Source of the DNA: Brachypodium distachyon
Taxonomy: Eukaryota; Streptophyta; Magnoliopsida; Poales; Poaceae
Direction of reading: 5' to 3'
Length of the DNA stretch: 64,000 nucleotides
NCBI RefSeq assembly: GCF_000005505.3
Contig: NC_016133.3
Location: forward strand, 36,418,737-36,482,736
The notes below the pieces were generated by a model that ran no database searches, was not told the origin of the DNA, and saw only the letters and a list, made by a program, of their open reading frames with translations. A program made the position numbers and the translations under genes. Below, in pieces: positions 37,080 to 49,157 of the stretch (positions within the stretch are counted from its first letter, which is position 1; every line of letters starts with the position of its first letter).

Positions 37080-37330
37080 AAAAAAAATTAAAGTTTGATC
37101 AAGTTTATTAAAAACGTATCAACATCTAGAATATCAAGATAAGTATAGCATGAAAATATATTTATGATGGATGTAGTAAAACCAATTTAAAGTTGTAAAT
37201 GTTGATAGATTTTTCTTTAAATTTTGTTTAAGTTTAAAAAATGACTTAGAAAAAGCATAGAACTTTACATTTTAGAAGAGAAAGGTATCTTACAAAAATT
37301 ATGTGAAGGAGATACTTAATCATTCAATTT
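37080..37330. repeat. Decayed Stowaway-like MITE
   Basis: It holds AAGTTTGATCAAGTTTATTA, AACATCTAGAATATCAAGAT and AATATATTTATGATGGATGT, with partial inverted copies (AAAGTTGTAAATGTTGATAG) to the right. This resembles common grass Stowaway elements; the ends are too decayed to place. Confidence 0.5.
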
Positions 37331-38161
37331 TTGCAAACCACGATATGTATTTAGAAACAGAATGAGTATGATTTATCAAATTGGACCACACAAGTATTTA
37401 GGAACGGAAGAAGTACATGACAATCGATGAGACTAGGACATTAAGAATCAAGAAAAGGAAAGACCATAGTTCTACGCATCTGTTACAGCTTAACTTGTCA
37501 CGTCATCTCTCGAATTGAACCTTAATCATCCAACAAGCTGCAAGTCTGCCACGGCAGCGCGGCGTGGTTGGGCCGTGGGGGTTGCCGGATTCAGGTCAGG
37601 CCAGGCTATGGCTGTGCGGCAAACGGTGCAGGGCAAGGCGGCAAGCTAGCCGCGAGGGCGTGCAGCGGCGACGTTGATCGCCACCAGTAAACGTATGGGC
37701 TTAATCCATGTCCTTGTTAATTCTTCTTCACGCGTGGGCTCTTAGAAGAGATGAACGAATCTGTGGGCCGAGTGGGGGCATTCTTTTTATACACTGGGCC
37801 ATATACAAATACAAGTGGGCCGAAATCGAGAGGGGGCAGTTGCCCCCACGGCTTCTCCTTGGGTCCACCTATCACCGTTGCCCTTGTTAATTTCTTTCTT
37901 ATCTGGGAATCTGTCTTTAGCAAAACACTGTGTACAGTCACTTTATGTGGCACGGCGTAAGAATAGAACTAGCCGGTTACGCGCGCTTCATTGCGCTACG
38001 TCGATCACATATTGTTACTTTGTGTGTTGTGAGAGAGGGGATGTCGAGAGAATATTTGTGTCTCTGGATCTATATCGGTGATCGATCGCTTGTCTAAAGC
38101 CTACTTTTTGGCTGTCTCACGCAAGGTAGAAACTGTTGTTATGACTTCTTTAGTTAGAACT

Positions 38162-38306
38162 AAGAGGTCGCACGTACACATGAAATTTTTGATTTCTGTT
38201 CTCTTAACTCCTATAAAAATGCCATTTGATGGTGGCGATGGTACGTCACTACACCAACACATCTGTCCTTACATGTGGAACCTACTTTACGTGCGTGTGA
38301 CCTCTT
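38162..38306. repeat. Small 145-bp TIR element with an extra end copy
   Basis: AAGAGGTCGCACGTAC at 38162-38177 and its near-inverse ending at 38306 (14 of 16 bases) form terminal inverted repeats. A 26-bp block at 38152-38177 recurs exactly at 38323-38348, just outside the element. Confidence 0.5.
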
Positions 38307-38555
38307 GGACCGGCTAAAATTAAGTTAGAACTAAGAGGTCGCACGTACGGGCGTACTTGTCCCGGCCGATTAATCTGCCCTACTGCCCTCCATGCTGATC
38401 AGATCAGTAGCGCGTGAAATTAACGTAATGAAGGATTTCATCGGGAGATGGAGCGTGCGTGCGTTACCATGCATGCATGTGGTCGGGAACTCAAAGGAAG
38501 CTAGAACCAGGTCGATGCAATGTACGTACATGCATGTCTTTGAGTAAAAAAGAAG

Positions 38556-38774
38556 TACTCCTGCCTCCGTCTAACAATAATGGATGTATTATTTTTTCTT
38601 TACCAATGCTGACCACAAATTACTCTATTAATATCCATTATATTCTTACTCAAGTATATTTGTTCATGGATATAACTTTGATCACATTTATCACATATTC
38701 ATGAAATAATTTGTGATCAAAGACTTGGTCAACCAAACCCTGATATGCCCCCCATCGTTGGACGGAGGGAATAC
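38556..38774. repeat. Stowaway-like MITE
   Basis: The left end CTCCTGCCTCCGTCTAACAA pairs with the inverted right end TTGGACGGAGGGAATAC. TA lies at both borders. The element is about 219 bp and AT-rich. Confidence 0.7.
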
Positions 38775-40736
38775 TAACACATAGAAAACAAGCTAGGTCA
38801 ATGCGGGCACACGTACAGTGATACAGATTGCATCCATTGCATGTTCGATGTCTTGTTTTGCAGCGGCAACGCATTGAAACTTGTTTGCTTAGCTTGCAGC
38901 TGGTCCACACACTTCTTCCCGGGCAGCACCAGTTGAGCTGCCTAAACTGATCGTTTTCTTCTCGCACTAAACTGCCCTAACTGGTGGAGTGCATGCCCTT
39001 GCTCCATTCTGGCCTTTAATTAATTTAGAACTGCTGCGACTCCGTCTCCGAGACTTAATTGCAACCACTAACAATTACCGGCGCTGCTTGCTTGATTTGC
39101 CTGTACCTCGTTATCGTTACGGTACGATGTTACGTAGTAACACGCAACGCTGCTTAGTACTTGAAAAGAATGGCGACACTCGCAAAAAAAGAAAGAAAAG
39201 AATGATCGATGGTGAGGAAGAAAGAACGGTTATGCATGTAAGCGTTCCATCCATCCCACGTACGTTGATGAAATACGTACGGAAGCAAAGTAAAGTTCCG
39301 GACGGGCGATTAATTTCTCTGGCGTGATCTTAACTGTCGCCGCTAGCAAGCTGCCCTCCCCTCATGCTGATGATGCTAAAGTTTCTTTTTACAAAAAAAA
39401 TAATAACAGAAGCCTGATACCGGCCGGTCAGGCCGGGGCGTTCCGCGTGAAATGAATCGAGCTAGGATCGAGTTTCGACGAGACACCATACGGAGCGTGC
39501 ATGTCCCATTCCAGTCATCCGGCCAGAGGAGAAGTCAGCTAGGTCAATGCATGTATTTGAAGGCCTCGGGAGAGTTCGTGTTTTCTTTTTCAGGTGAAAG
39601 AAGAAACCAAGTCAATGCACGCATACATCAAGTTTTAGCGCGTGATCAATTATGCAGTACTGCAGTATGTGTAGGGTGGCAGCGGAAACGCATTGAATTT
39701 GAATCGAATGGTTGTGCGAGCGGCGCAGCTGCCGGTCTATTTCTTCCCAGCTGAGCGAGCGGCTGAGCCGGCCAGTACGTGCGTGTGCCAGCTGCCTGCC
39801 TGGCTGCCTCTGCTAGGAGCAACTGCTCGTCGCTCATTTCCTGCTTGTTAATAACTGCATGTTACTGGTGCTCCCCCTTTTCGCCTTCGAAATGGTACAG
39901 CTGCTCTGACTCTTCTTGCCTCAGGTCGAGCCAGGACAAAACAGGATCTTTACACGTAGATGCATGCATCCACTAGAAGAATATAAGTCATAACCTTTTG
40001 TCCGGTAAACACATTTCCTGAGGAGACAGAAATATTGCATTTACTTGTATTTATTTCAAAATTTAACCTACAATATTTTTTCAATGCATATAGTGACTTT
40101 GTCAACTTCAAGATCTACTGACTCAGTCCCCTAGGTGTGCCTGTGTGCGTATGAGTTCTTTGTGTTTCTACATTGTTTTCGTAAACTTTGATCCAATTTG
40201 CATACATATAATGTTTGTTCACGTCAAACCTATTTTTAAGTCCACTTGAATTACTACACGACCACTCTCTACAGTAGCAGCACCAGAAGTACTGATATCA
40301 ACATGTCGACAAAGTCAACGTGTTGTTGACGCTTAGGTTTGGAATTACGCATGACGTGCGTGCCTGCGTAATTAAGTGGACTCCAAAAGCCATGTTACAT
40401 TACCTAGTTATATTTGTGTGGTATATTCATCACGAAAACAAAATAGCTATGCACGGTTGACGTTCACCCTTGGAAAAGGAAAAGGGAACGATCGTGGCAC
40501 TTATTCAACATGGATGACGCGGTTCAAGACAAAATTATCTGGAAAAGGAAGGAGGGAATCTAGAGGGGTGAAAATGAAGTGCTACGTACAGAGGATGAGG
40601 AGGAAGAGATAGGATGCAGCGGAAAGGATGGGGCTGGTTGGTCAAAAAGCTTAACTTGGTGAGGCAGACGACATGCATCCATGCATGCTCATTCTTCAAC
40701 AGGATCAGATCCAATAGTTAGCAGAGGAGCCGTGAT

Positions 40737-41346
40737 AGAGCATCTACAATCGTACCCCGTGTGGCGTCCGGCCTGCCAATTTGTCTAGATTTTGTTTTTA
40801 AGGTCCCGCCGTTTCCCAGCTGCCATCCCCAAACGGCTCTCCTATATCAAATTTTACAAATATTGCAAATTGAAACAAACACATTATTCAATAAGTTTTG
40901 AATAACAATTCAATCAAACAAATAAGTTTTCTCGGAGCCTTCACAAATGCTCAACCAGATCATCTTGAAGCTGCTGATGAGTACCAGCGTCTCGAATTTC
41001 CTAGCGCCTGGCGAGGAAAGCAGTAAAAGCGGCTGGCACATGGCGATCAACATTGGCTAGAGGACCCATCCGTTCATACGGTTTAGTGTCATACACCGAA
41101 CATTCCCGCTCACTCTCAATGATTATGTTTGTGCTGCTGACAGTGCTGACCTGCACGTTTTTGCGCCCGAGCCGGCGCCCCGACAGCTCCCCCATAGGTT
41201 GGGTTCGGCCTGAGGACGCCGGATGTGAAGTTGGGCTGCGCCGGATGAAAAAACAAAATGAGGGACGCGACTGGATGGGTTTTTCGGCGCCGGCACCCCA
41301 TTTGGCCTCTGAGGGGCCTTTAGGGGAGTCAGACCGGAGATGCTCT
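40737..41346. repeat. 0.6-kb non-autonomous TIR DNA element
   Basis: It starts AGAGCATCTACAATC and ends with the near-complement GACCGGAGATGCTCT (13 of 15). It carries no transposase frame. Similar GAGCATCTCCAAC-type ends are common in grass genomes; superfamily is uncertain. Confidence 0.65.
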
Positions 41347-42108
41347 TAGTATGTAATACTTGTTCCACACAAAATCATTGAGACAACATCAACTCTTGAT
41401 TATATTGTTTGATAGAAATGACACCAGTAATATCCCCGTGAGGCAAAAATGTCTGACTTATCTATATCATTGGCTCGAGTTGCCGATATGCCCTTCGAAA
41501 TTACGGATTTTATGAACCAGAAAGGGAAAAAGGAAGAAGAAGAAGCAAAACTTCGATGCATCTTGTCAAGAGTGGTAGGTAGCGGCAGAGGCCCTGAAGT
41601 AACCGGGCCGTCTGCCGTGTGTGAGAGAGAAGCAGAGATGCAGATACAGAGGATGAGGAGGCAGCTGGAACCACTGTTGTCCAACGCACGCAGGCACGCA
41701 GGCAGGAGCTTAGCCACTCTTCTCACCAGATCCGTCCGTCGGGAAGCAGTCAGCCGTAGATGCCAAATCGAAACGATCCTGTCTAGATGGAGTTTGTCTC
41801 CCATCGTGTCCAATTCCATCTCCGGACAAGCTACCAGGAGAATTAGTAATCCACGCGCGGCGTGGACGTACGCAAGCAAAATGCAGTTTGCACGTTGATG
41901 TGTGTGCGGCGGGGACAGTTGGGGCGATCGCGGCCACAGCTGCCAACTAACTACCCAGCACCTGACCGTCTTCGCTCTCCTTCTCCAGTGTCCCCAATTC
42001 TTCTTGGCAGCCAAACCAACCCATCTTCCCTTCCTTGGCCTTTCCGTTTACGCCTGAGAGCGCACACTCTTTGGATCCGGTTCCCCTCCTTGACTGCCCA
42101 ACCCCGTG

Positions 42109-42146
42109 TAATCGCAATCGTAATCGTAATCATAATCGTAATCGCG
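42109..42146 (+). repeat. Hexanucleotide microsatellite (TAATCG)n
   Basis: About six imperfect copies of TAATCG in the SNL6 upstream region, about 280 bp before the ATG. Confidence 0.8.
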
Positions 42147-42268
42147 TTGGTTCCTGTTCCGTCCCCGACTCGGACTCCACCGCACCATATGTGTACACCT
42201 CCGACTTCATTTCCTCCTCCTGCAGAGAGCCTCTCCTCTGCTCTGCTTTCGGTGCTTCCCGTTCCCGC

Positions 42269-42277
42269 TATATATAG
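42269..42277 (+). promoter_or_regulatory. TATA box of the SNL6-like gene
   Basis: TATATATAG sits about 150 bp before the ATG in a GC-rich setting. A start near 42300-42310 would give a 5'UTR of about 120 nt. Inferred from position. Confidence 0.55.
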
Positions 42278-42426
42278 ATCCGGACCAAACCCCTCTCTCT
42301 TCAGTCTTCCCCTCCTCACCAGTAAAGCCAAGCAAATCCATTTCCATCCATCCGGCTTTCTTGGACGCCCCAAGCCAAGCCAAATCCAATTCAGCCAAGA
42401 AAGAGTTACCACAGAGCAGCGAGAAG

Positions 42427-44931
42427 ATGTGCCCTGGCGCGCCGGCCATGTCGGCGTCGGAGAAGAGCGTGTGCGTGATGGACGCGTCCGGCCCGCTGGG
42501 CCACGCGCTCGTCCACCGCCTCCTCCGCCATGGGTACACCGTCCACGCCGCCACCTACGGCGACGACGACGACCAAGACCAGCTCAGGCTCTACGCCGGC
42601 GGCGAGGAGCAGGACGAGGGCCGGCTCAAGCTCTTCCGCGCCGACCCCTTCGACTACCACTCCATCGCCGACGCCGTCCGCGGCTGCTCCGGCCTCTTCT
42701 GCATGTTCAACACCACCCCTGCCGCCACCTGCGACGTGAGCCCCTAACCTATTGCTTAATTTCCATTTCTTCCTTAGTAAAGTAGTAGTACTGCTGGTTT
42801 AGTTTAAAGGGATCATGGAACGATCGTGCGTCAAGTTCCTTGCATCGGAATCTCTCCCCCAATCCTCTGACGGATCCAACCATATCCCACCCCCCACGTT
42901 GCAAGAATTACCGTGCATCGGGTTGGGAGATAAAAAGGTGGGGAAAAATACTGACCGTTGCTGGTGCCGTGCTACTGGAGCAGCAGCAGTACGGGTACAG
43001 CTAGTAGTGGATGAGCATCTGTTCCTCTCCCCTCCTTTCTGTGAGTGAGCTGTTAGTGACCTTTAATGGCACAGCTCACCTCTCAGTCTCGGCAGCTGCT
43101 CCTCCTTGCTTGCTGCCCACTGCATTAAACTCTGCTCCCAAGTTGTGGCAGAAGCTTTGCTAGCCGCTCCAGCCCTTTCCACTCTGCGTGCCACATTAAT
43201 TGCCCCCCAACGGATGCTTGACCGGCTAGCTGCAAACCAAGCAATTTGTTGGGTGCTAAACTATGCCAGTTGATTAACCTCTCAACGTGTGTTACTGTGA
43301 GTGGAAGAGTAATTAATGAATAAAATTGATGGGGTTTCGTTTCATGCATACAGGAGGTTATGGTTGAGGTGGAGGTCCGGGCGGCGCAGAACGTGCTGGA
43401 GGCGTGCGCGCAGACGGACACCATGGAGAGGGTCGTCTTCACCTCCTCCGTCACCGCCGTCGTCTGGAAGGACGGCCACAAGCTCGTCGACGCCTTCGAC
43501 GAGAGGAACTGGAGCGACCTCGCCTTCTGCAGGAAATTCAAGGTGATTGTTTAATTGCCAACCTTAAAACTAATATAGTACTTTAAAACAGCAAGAAACC
43601 AACCAGGAATCTGAGTATATATGTATATGTTCAATATCGGTCCACGTCCATGCAATACGTACGCAAGCACTGAGTAAACACCAAAAGCAAGAAGAAGCAG
43701 CAGGCTTGCTGTTATGAAACCCAGCACGGAAAGAAAACGGGCTACCAAACCCAACAAAGCAAGCATGCATAGTACAGTCGCTCTTTGTGTTGATTACTGT
43801 TTTTGTGCAAATTCAATCATCTAGGAGCTGCCAACAAGAAGAAAGAAAAAAGAAGTCCTTACCTGCGCGTGTCAAATCTAATAAAAGTACTGACTTGTCA
43901 ACTTTGAAGATTAGGACGTTGCCGTCTAATTAAAAAAAATCAGGACACAAGAAAGATAGCTGAGAAATTGACTTTTAGTACTATACCACATAAAACAAGT
44001 GTTAGACCCAAGGCCACTCAAAGATTATCCTTCATTTGATTTGCTTAGTTGATTGGAACTTTGGAAGATGCTAAATAGTAGTTCAGCAGGTAGGAAATCA
44101 CATAGTACTTTTAAATTGCTTCGGCTAGTTATTTATTTTTCTTTGAATTCTGATAGGAAGTAGCTAGTTGGGGCCATCCACCACCACAGCGACCCCATGT
44201 CCCCGACATGTTTGACAAAATGCCAGACACAAGCTACTAGCATCTGTTCGTGCAGCTGTCACCAAAGCTGCATGTGCAATCTTCAGCATTGCTTTTAGAA
44301 CACACGATTCCTGTGTCTGAAACACAACTATAGTTGACAGTATGGTTTACTTACTGGTTACTGTGGTTGGTGCAGTTGTGGCACGCTCTGGCCAAGACAC
44401 TATCGGAGAAAACGGCCTGGGCCTTGGCCATGGACAGAGGGGTGGATATGGTGGCCATCAACGCCGGCCTGCTCACCGGGCCAGGGCTCACCAATGCGCA
44501 CCCATACCTCAAGGGAGCCCCTGACATGTACGAGGACGGCGTCCTAGTCACCGTCGATGCCGACTTCCTCGCCGATGCCCATATGGCCGTCTACGAGTCC
44601 CCCACGGCGTATGGCCGCTACCTCTGCTTCAATAACGCCGTGTGTCGGCCCGAGGACGCCGCCGAGTTCGCCCAGATGATCTCCCCATCCGCTCCACACT
44701 CCGCACCGAGGTACCCTCATCAATGAATTAGTATTTCAGTCCACAAATTTACACGCAAACGTTTAAGAGAATTCAGTAAACTGGTATGGAGCATGATACT
44801 GTTTTTGCTGACCTGTGGTGAACTTGGATTGCAGCGATGAGCTGAAGGTGATACCACAGAGGATTCAGAACAAGAAGCTGAACAAGCTGATGGTGGAGTT
44901 TGCCAGTGCCATATACGGAGACTTGGATTAG
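42427..44931 (+). CDS. SNL6: Cinnamoyl-CoA reductase-like protein, SNL6 type
   Basis: Four exons: 42427-42735, 43354-43542, 44376-44710, 44835-44931; 309 codons, phases consistent. The N-terminus (MCPGAPAMSASEKSVCVMDA) matches my memory of rice SNL6. The Rossmann dinucleotide loop is atypical: MDASGPLGHALVHRLL instead of TGAxGFIG. Middle blocks are NVLEACAQTDTMERVVFTSS and AVVWKDGHKLVDAFDERNWS. The short-chain dehydrogenase Y-x3-K site reads WHALAK, with His (about residue 169) in the Tyr position and the Lys (173) kept. SNL6 is needed for NH1-mediated cell death and resistance in rice and is linked to lignin or phenylpropanoid metabolism. The altered catalytic residue makes ordinary CCR activity doubtful. 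Intron 1 is 618 bp and intron 2 is 833 bp. Confidence 0.92.
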
Positions 44932-45940
44932 GGACTCAAAATCATTCATTCATTCATCTACTAGGCTTGTATTCTTTCTGTACCTAATACTATCTGTATT
45001 CTTTTTCCCTGTGAAAAAAGGGAAATCCGGTTGGTCAGATGTACATATCTTGTACATGGCCAAGCATGCCACATGTATTCCACTCTTACCAGGGGTTAAG
45101 AGTATTTCAGTCATTGCCTGCCGGGATAATCCTTAGGTCCAACAAAAGGGAAAACAGATTTGCAGTCCTGTTACTGTGTGTGTACAGCAAATATATGAAT
45201 ATGATGGAGAACTGTTGCAAGTTTCATTGGATGGGAGCAATAGAAAGAAATTAATGACGAACATAAAACTGAATCTTTGACAAACTTATACACTTTCTTA
45301 ATTGAAGTAACACTTGGTTGGACAAACAGTGTGCAGCCAACCAGCGATCAAAAATCAGCTGACAACTACGTACATATTATTATTTTCTGACGAATGCCAT
45401 TCTAAATTCCATACTGTAAAGTACAAAGAGGGCCTTCATTGGATAAAGCTCAGCGTCAATACTCATGTTTGATTCCTGAAGAAGACCTTCTGTTTAGTCA
45501 CACCTCTATAGCTTTCAGTCCTCTCACAGCATCACCATCACTTGTGGACCATGTGCCTTTATCACCACCGTTGAGTGAAGCATACATTTAAGGATAAGCT
45601 CATAAGCCAGTTTCCAGCAGTCCAGAGAAAATAGCCATTCAATCCTAACCCATGGACAAGGAAAGAACAGGACAAAGTGGACCAACGATCCCTCACCAGC
45701 AATATCGCTGAGGGATTGGGGGTCCCGTTGCAGCGTACACATTCAACTAAATCTCAACAAGAAACACATCCCCTTATTCATTCCTACAATTCATGTTCGG
45801 TTGACATCATCATGACATGGATATACGGATGGATGTACAGAAACAAAAAGCAACACATTTCCTCCGGGTTGCCCACTGCACAACCAGGCTATTTTATCAA
45901 GAGAAACTTAGCACCCTAACTTCTTTAAAATCTCCACTTA
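44932..45940. other. Convergent spacer between SNL6 (+) and NERD (-)
   Basis: 3'UTRs of both genes lie here. No independent coding frame is supported. Open frames on either strand are short and without domains. Confidence 0.6.
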
Positions 45941-48900
45941 CTAGGCACTCAGTGTCACAGAAGCAACACTTGACAGCTTGAATTTCCGAACTTTTTTGGA
46001 ATGCAAAGGCTGAAAAAGAATCTCAGTGTACTGCTTCACAGAAATCTCTTTCCATTCTGAAGATGAAGTTCCCTCGGCTCGATAATCTCGAGGAGAATAC
46101 AAAATTTGTACTCGTGACCTACCTGCATTTGCGCATGGGACAAGCCAAATCAAACATATGTTCCTTCCAAAAAAACAGACGCGGGTCATTGAAGTAAATT
46201 ACAGCATTTTGGGCAGCAGATTTGTCATAATAAAAAGAGAAAATAAACAAGACAAGTTACTTTGAACATGGCTAACGGTAATTCTTCTGGTATACTCCAA
46301 CGTATTCTCTGCTGAACATGATACAGGCCTCAACACATAGGCTCCTTTCATCTTAGCCTTCCTCAAACTATAATATTTCCTACATGACTCCTACCCCTCT
46401 GTCTGGGCCCCTACTGCTAGTCCGCAACATATGGCTTTTCTCGAATTTCAGTCTATTCATGGGGGTTTAACAGCCTGGATGTAACATTTCTGTTTTTCTT
46501 GTGAATTTTTTTACCGGAAAGTTTTTCTTGTGAATTCATGCAGTATGTTTAGTCCCCCATTATAAAAAAGTGAGGTAAACCTTCTACTCGATTGGCCATA
46601 TCACTGAATCTCATAAACTAAATTCCTTTATCTTACCAGGATGAGCATATGCAACCAACAGGCATTACACGCACCCATTTTTATTGTGTTCTCCTTACAC
46701 TAGCAATAGGCATTAGAATATGTGCCAATACTACATGAAACAGCTGCCTTTTCGTGCATACCTAGAGCAATACAGGACATATGAAACTGTGTACTAGTTA
46801 CCTTGAGTAACAACAAATCACAGTACTGAATAAACTGCACATGATGAGTATTAAATAGAATAGCAAGATTGCAGCACAGCACACAAAACTTACCAAAACC
46901 TCCGAAAAGAGTTGATTTCTGGATGATAAATTTGCTGACTTTTGACCTCTTCAGTTTTTTCAAGAGTTGAATGTCTTCATGCCTGCCTTTAAATTCCATG
47001 AATTCACCAAGAACATTTTTGTCCCCTTTGAGTTCCAACCTACAAAAAGGAAGGGCAACTGAGCTCCACGTGTTGCACTAAACCGCAATATAGTATGAAC
47101 TAACAAGTATTTACTTAACAAAAGAATAATCTTAAGGCTGCTTCTTAACAATCTAATTTCAACAACCAAACCATGAATGAGAAAAAAAAAGCATGATGTC
47201 TTTTCTCATTATATTTTCCTTGTCGCGGTTGTTTTTCTCTTCTTGCGTAGGAATAATGCACCAGGAAAGAAAGGAGAAGAAATAGAACAATAGGAAAGGG
47301 AAAACGAAACAGTACAAAATGTAGATTTACCTGTCACACATAGGCGACGTGCTGAGAATAGAATGTAGATTTTGGAGTAGCAAATCTGAGATATCACTTT
47401 TGCTTCCATGAAATGCACCTTTAATCCATGTTGAGAGTCCACCTTTTGTGTCTGCCTTAAGATCTTTCCATTGATCATACGAGATAACCTCTGGTTGAAG
47501 ATTGATAGTGTATGAAGGCCTGATAGAGCACAAGTTAAAGGCTAAAAACTGCCAAAGGCCCAAAACCGGAGGAGGCCACAAGAATAATAAGAAAACTGAG
47601 GAAACATCTAAGGGCAGTGAAGCAAACAAAACATTGTCCTGCACAGAGTTCTAACCTGCAGTTGGGATTTGGCAGCAGAACTCTTCCGTTTACAAGCTCA
47701 TCGGGCAGTGCTGCTCCTCTCTGCTCCAAGTATGATTGAAGATTGGTAGCTGCCCTTTTGACTTCTAGTACCTATAAGAACAAAACTCAACAAATGATGG
47801 CAATAGTAAGACTCATGCCATTATAACCATTCCAAACCAGTAACATGCAGGAACCAAACAGGAAAAGGCAAACAAAGGAGCCTTTTTATTGCAAGCGAGT
47901 CATTTAACATCTTCGAATTTCACTCTGGTATGCAAGTGCAAATGATTCTATTATTAATCATGCAATACCAGTGAGGGACTGAAATCATTAGGTTCAATGT
48001 CAAGAATATATCCCTCATGAAGCAGCAACAGTATACTCTGAAAGATTTTGCTATAGCATTGTTTTTTACACAAGTACGAGAACTGGTAAAACAACTGTTG
48101 CAAAACATTTTGTCATTTGGTGTCTTATGGCAAGAGGCAGTTACATTCAAACAGTAGCTCCACAGTCCACACTAAGTTCAGCAACTAACAGGTAACAACT
48201 AACAAGTCATTCTAATAACAGTTGTCGAATACATAAAGCAAAATGGAATACTAAGGTTGCATACCGGATTTGGTAAAACCTCCTGCTTGCGCTTCTTTTC
48301 ACTGGACCAGTTGCCATCCTTGTCGACCTCAACAAAACCAGACAAGTTCTTGACTGCTACCATCATGACCTCCCTGTTCACCAAAAAATCTCAGACCCTT
48401 GCTTTCCAGTTTGAACAAAGCTATAGTTCACAGCTGATCGAATTAGTTGAGGAGGATATAATGGAATTAATTAAGCGATTCATAAGATCTGTAGATGCAG
48501 TCGTTCACATTATGACAGTATGATTGAGTACATAAATTACATTGCTACCAGGCAGTTTACACTAAATTTTCTGCTAAGCATGACAAGCACAGTGAATACA
48601 GATACACGAACAGTCAGACCAGTCTGACATACATACAACCTGAAGTTGTCCAATGATCGAATTAACTTGTGAGGGATATATGTTGTACTACCATTATCTT
48701 CTTCTCTTTGGGAAGAATACTACTACTATGTAGAGCACTCGGTCGAAAATTAAAACTAACCAATTGATCTGAACGCGCACAAACAGAGAGGAACAGCAAA
48801 GTTAGGGCAGAGGATGAGTTTGGCAGGTCGGCGGGTGACCTCTTGGTGACGAGAACGACGTCAATATGCTGGCGCTCCCCGGCGTCGGGGTCAGGGATGC

Positions 48901-49157
48901 GGAGGCCGACGAAGCATCGGCCGCCGTAGAGCTTCTCGAGCCTGGAGGGGGCGGGGTCGATCAGGAGGGTTTTATCGGGGTAAGGAATCAGGGGTCGGGT
49001 TAATGATTAAGAGATGGGGATACCTGGAAGCGACGGCGAAGCAGAGATCGGAGTGGGAGGAGTCGAGGTCGGCGAGCTGGTCGACGCCGTCGTCGGAGAA
49101 GAAGACGGTGCGGATGAGCTTGTAGGCCACCAGACCGCAGAATATCTCGACCCACAT
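45941..49157 (-). CDS. NERD-domain (nuclease-related) protein with N-terminal membrane anchor
   Basis: Seven exons on the minus strand: 49157-49024, 48941-48840, 48373-48265, 47771-47656, 47519-47331, 47039-46894, 46122-45941; 325 codons, all phases consistent. Residues 1-20 (MWVEIFCGLVAYKLIRTVFF) form a hydrophobic anchor or signal. The NERD region spans about residues 45-165 (LEKLYGGRCFVGLRIPDPDA, GERQHIDVVLVTKREVMMVA). The NERD core keeps the Asp of HIDVV. The usual E-x-K of the restriction-endonuclease-like fold appears as VAVKN, with Ala in place of Glu. The C-terminal half is family-specific and unknown. NERD domains are predicted nucleases; no function is established for this plant group. 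It is divergently arranged with the WEB gene, with 0.94 kb between start codons. Confidence 0.88.

Larger units (their letters stand above)
36786..42426. other. Repeat-rich intergenic region upstream of SNL6
   Basis: No gene is supported. It contains a decayed Stowaway-like segment (about 37080-37330), a short TIR element at 38162-38306, a Stowaway-like MITE at 38556-38774, two diverged copies of a noncoding segment (about 38350-39150 and 39310-39850), a 0.6-kb TIR element (40737-41346), and the SNL6 promoter. The open frames on both strands at 41400-42014 lack domains. Confidence 0.6.

Noticed and set aside
41400..42014. 204-codon minus-strand frame upstream of SNL6
   Set aside because: It overlaps a plus-strand frame, has no recognised domain and covers the SNL6 promoter region.
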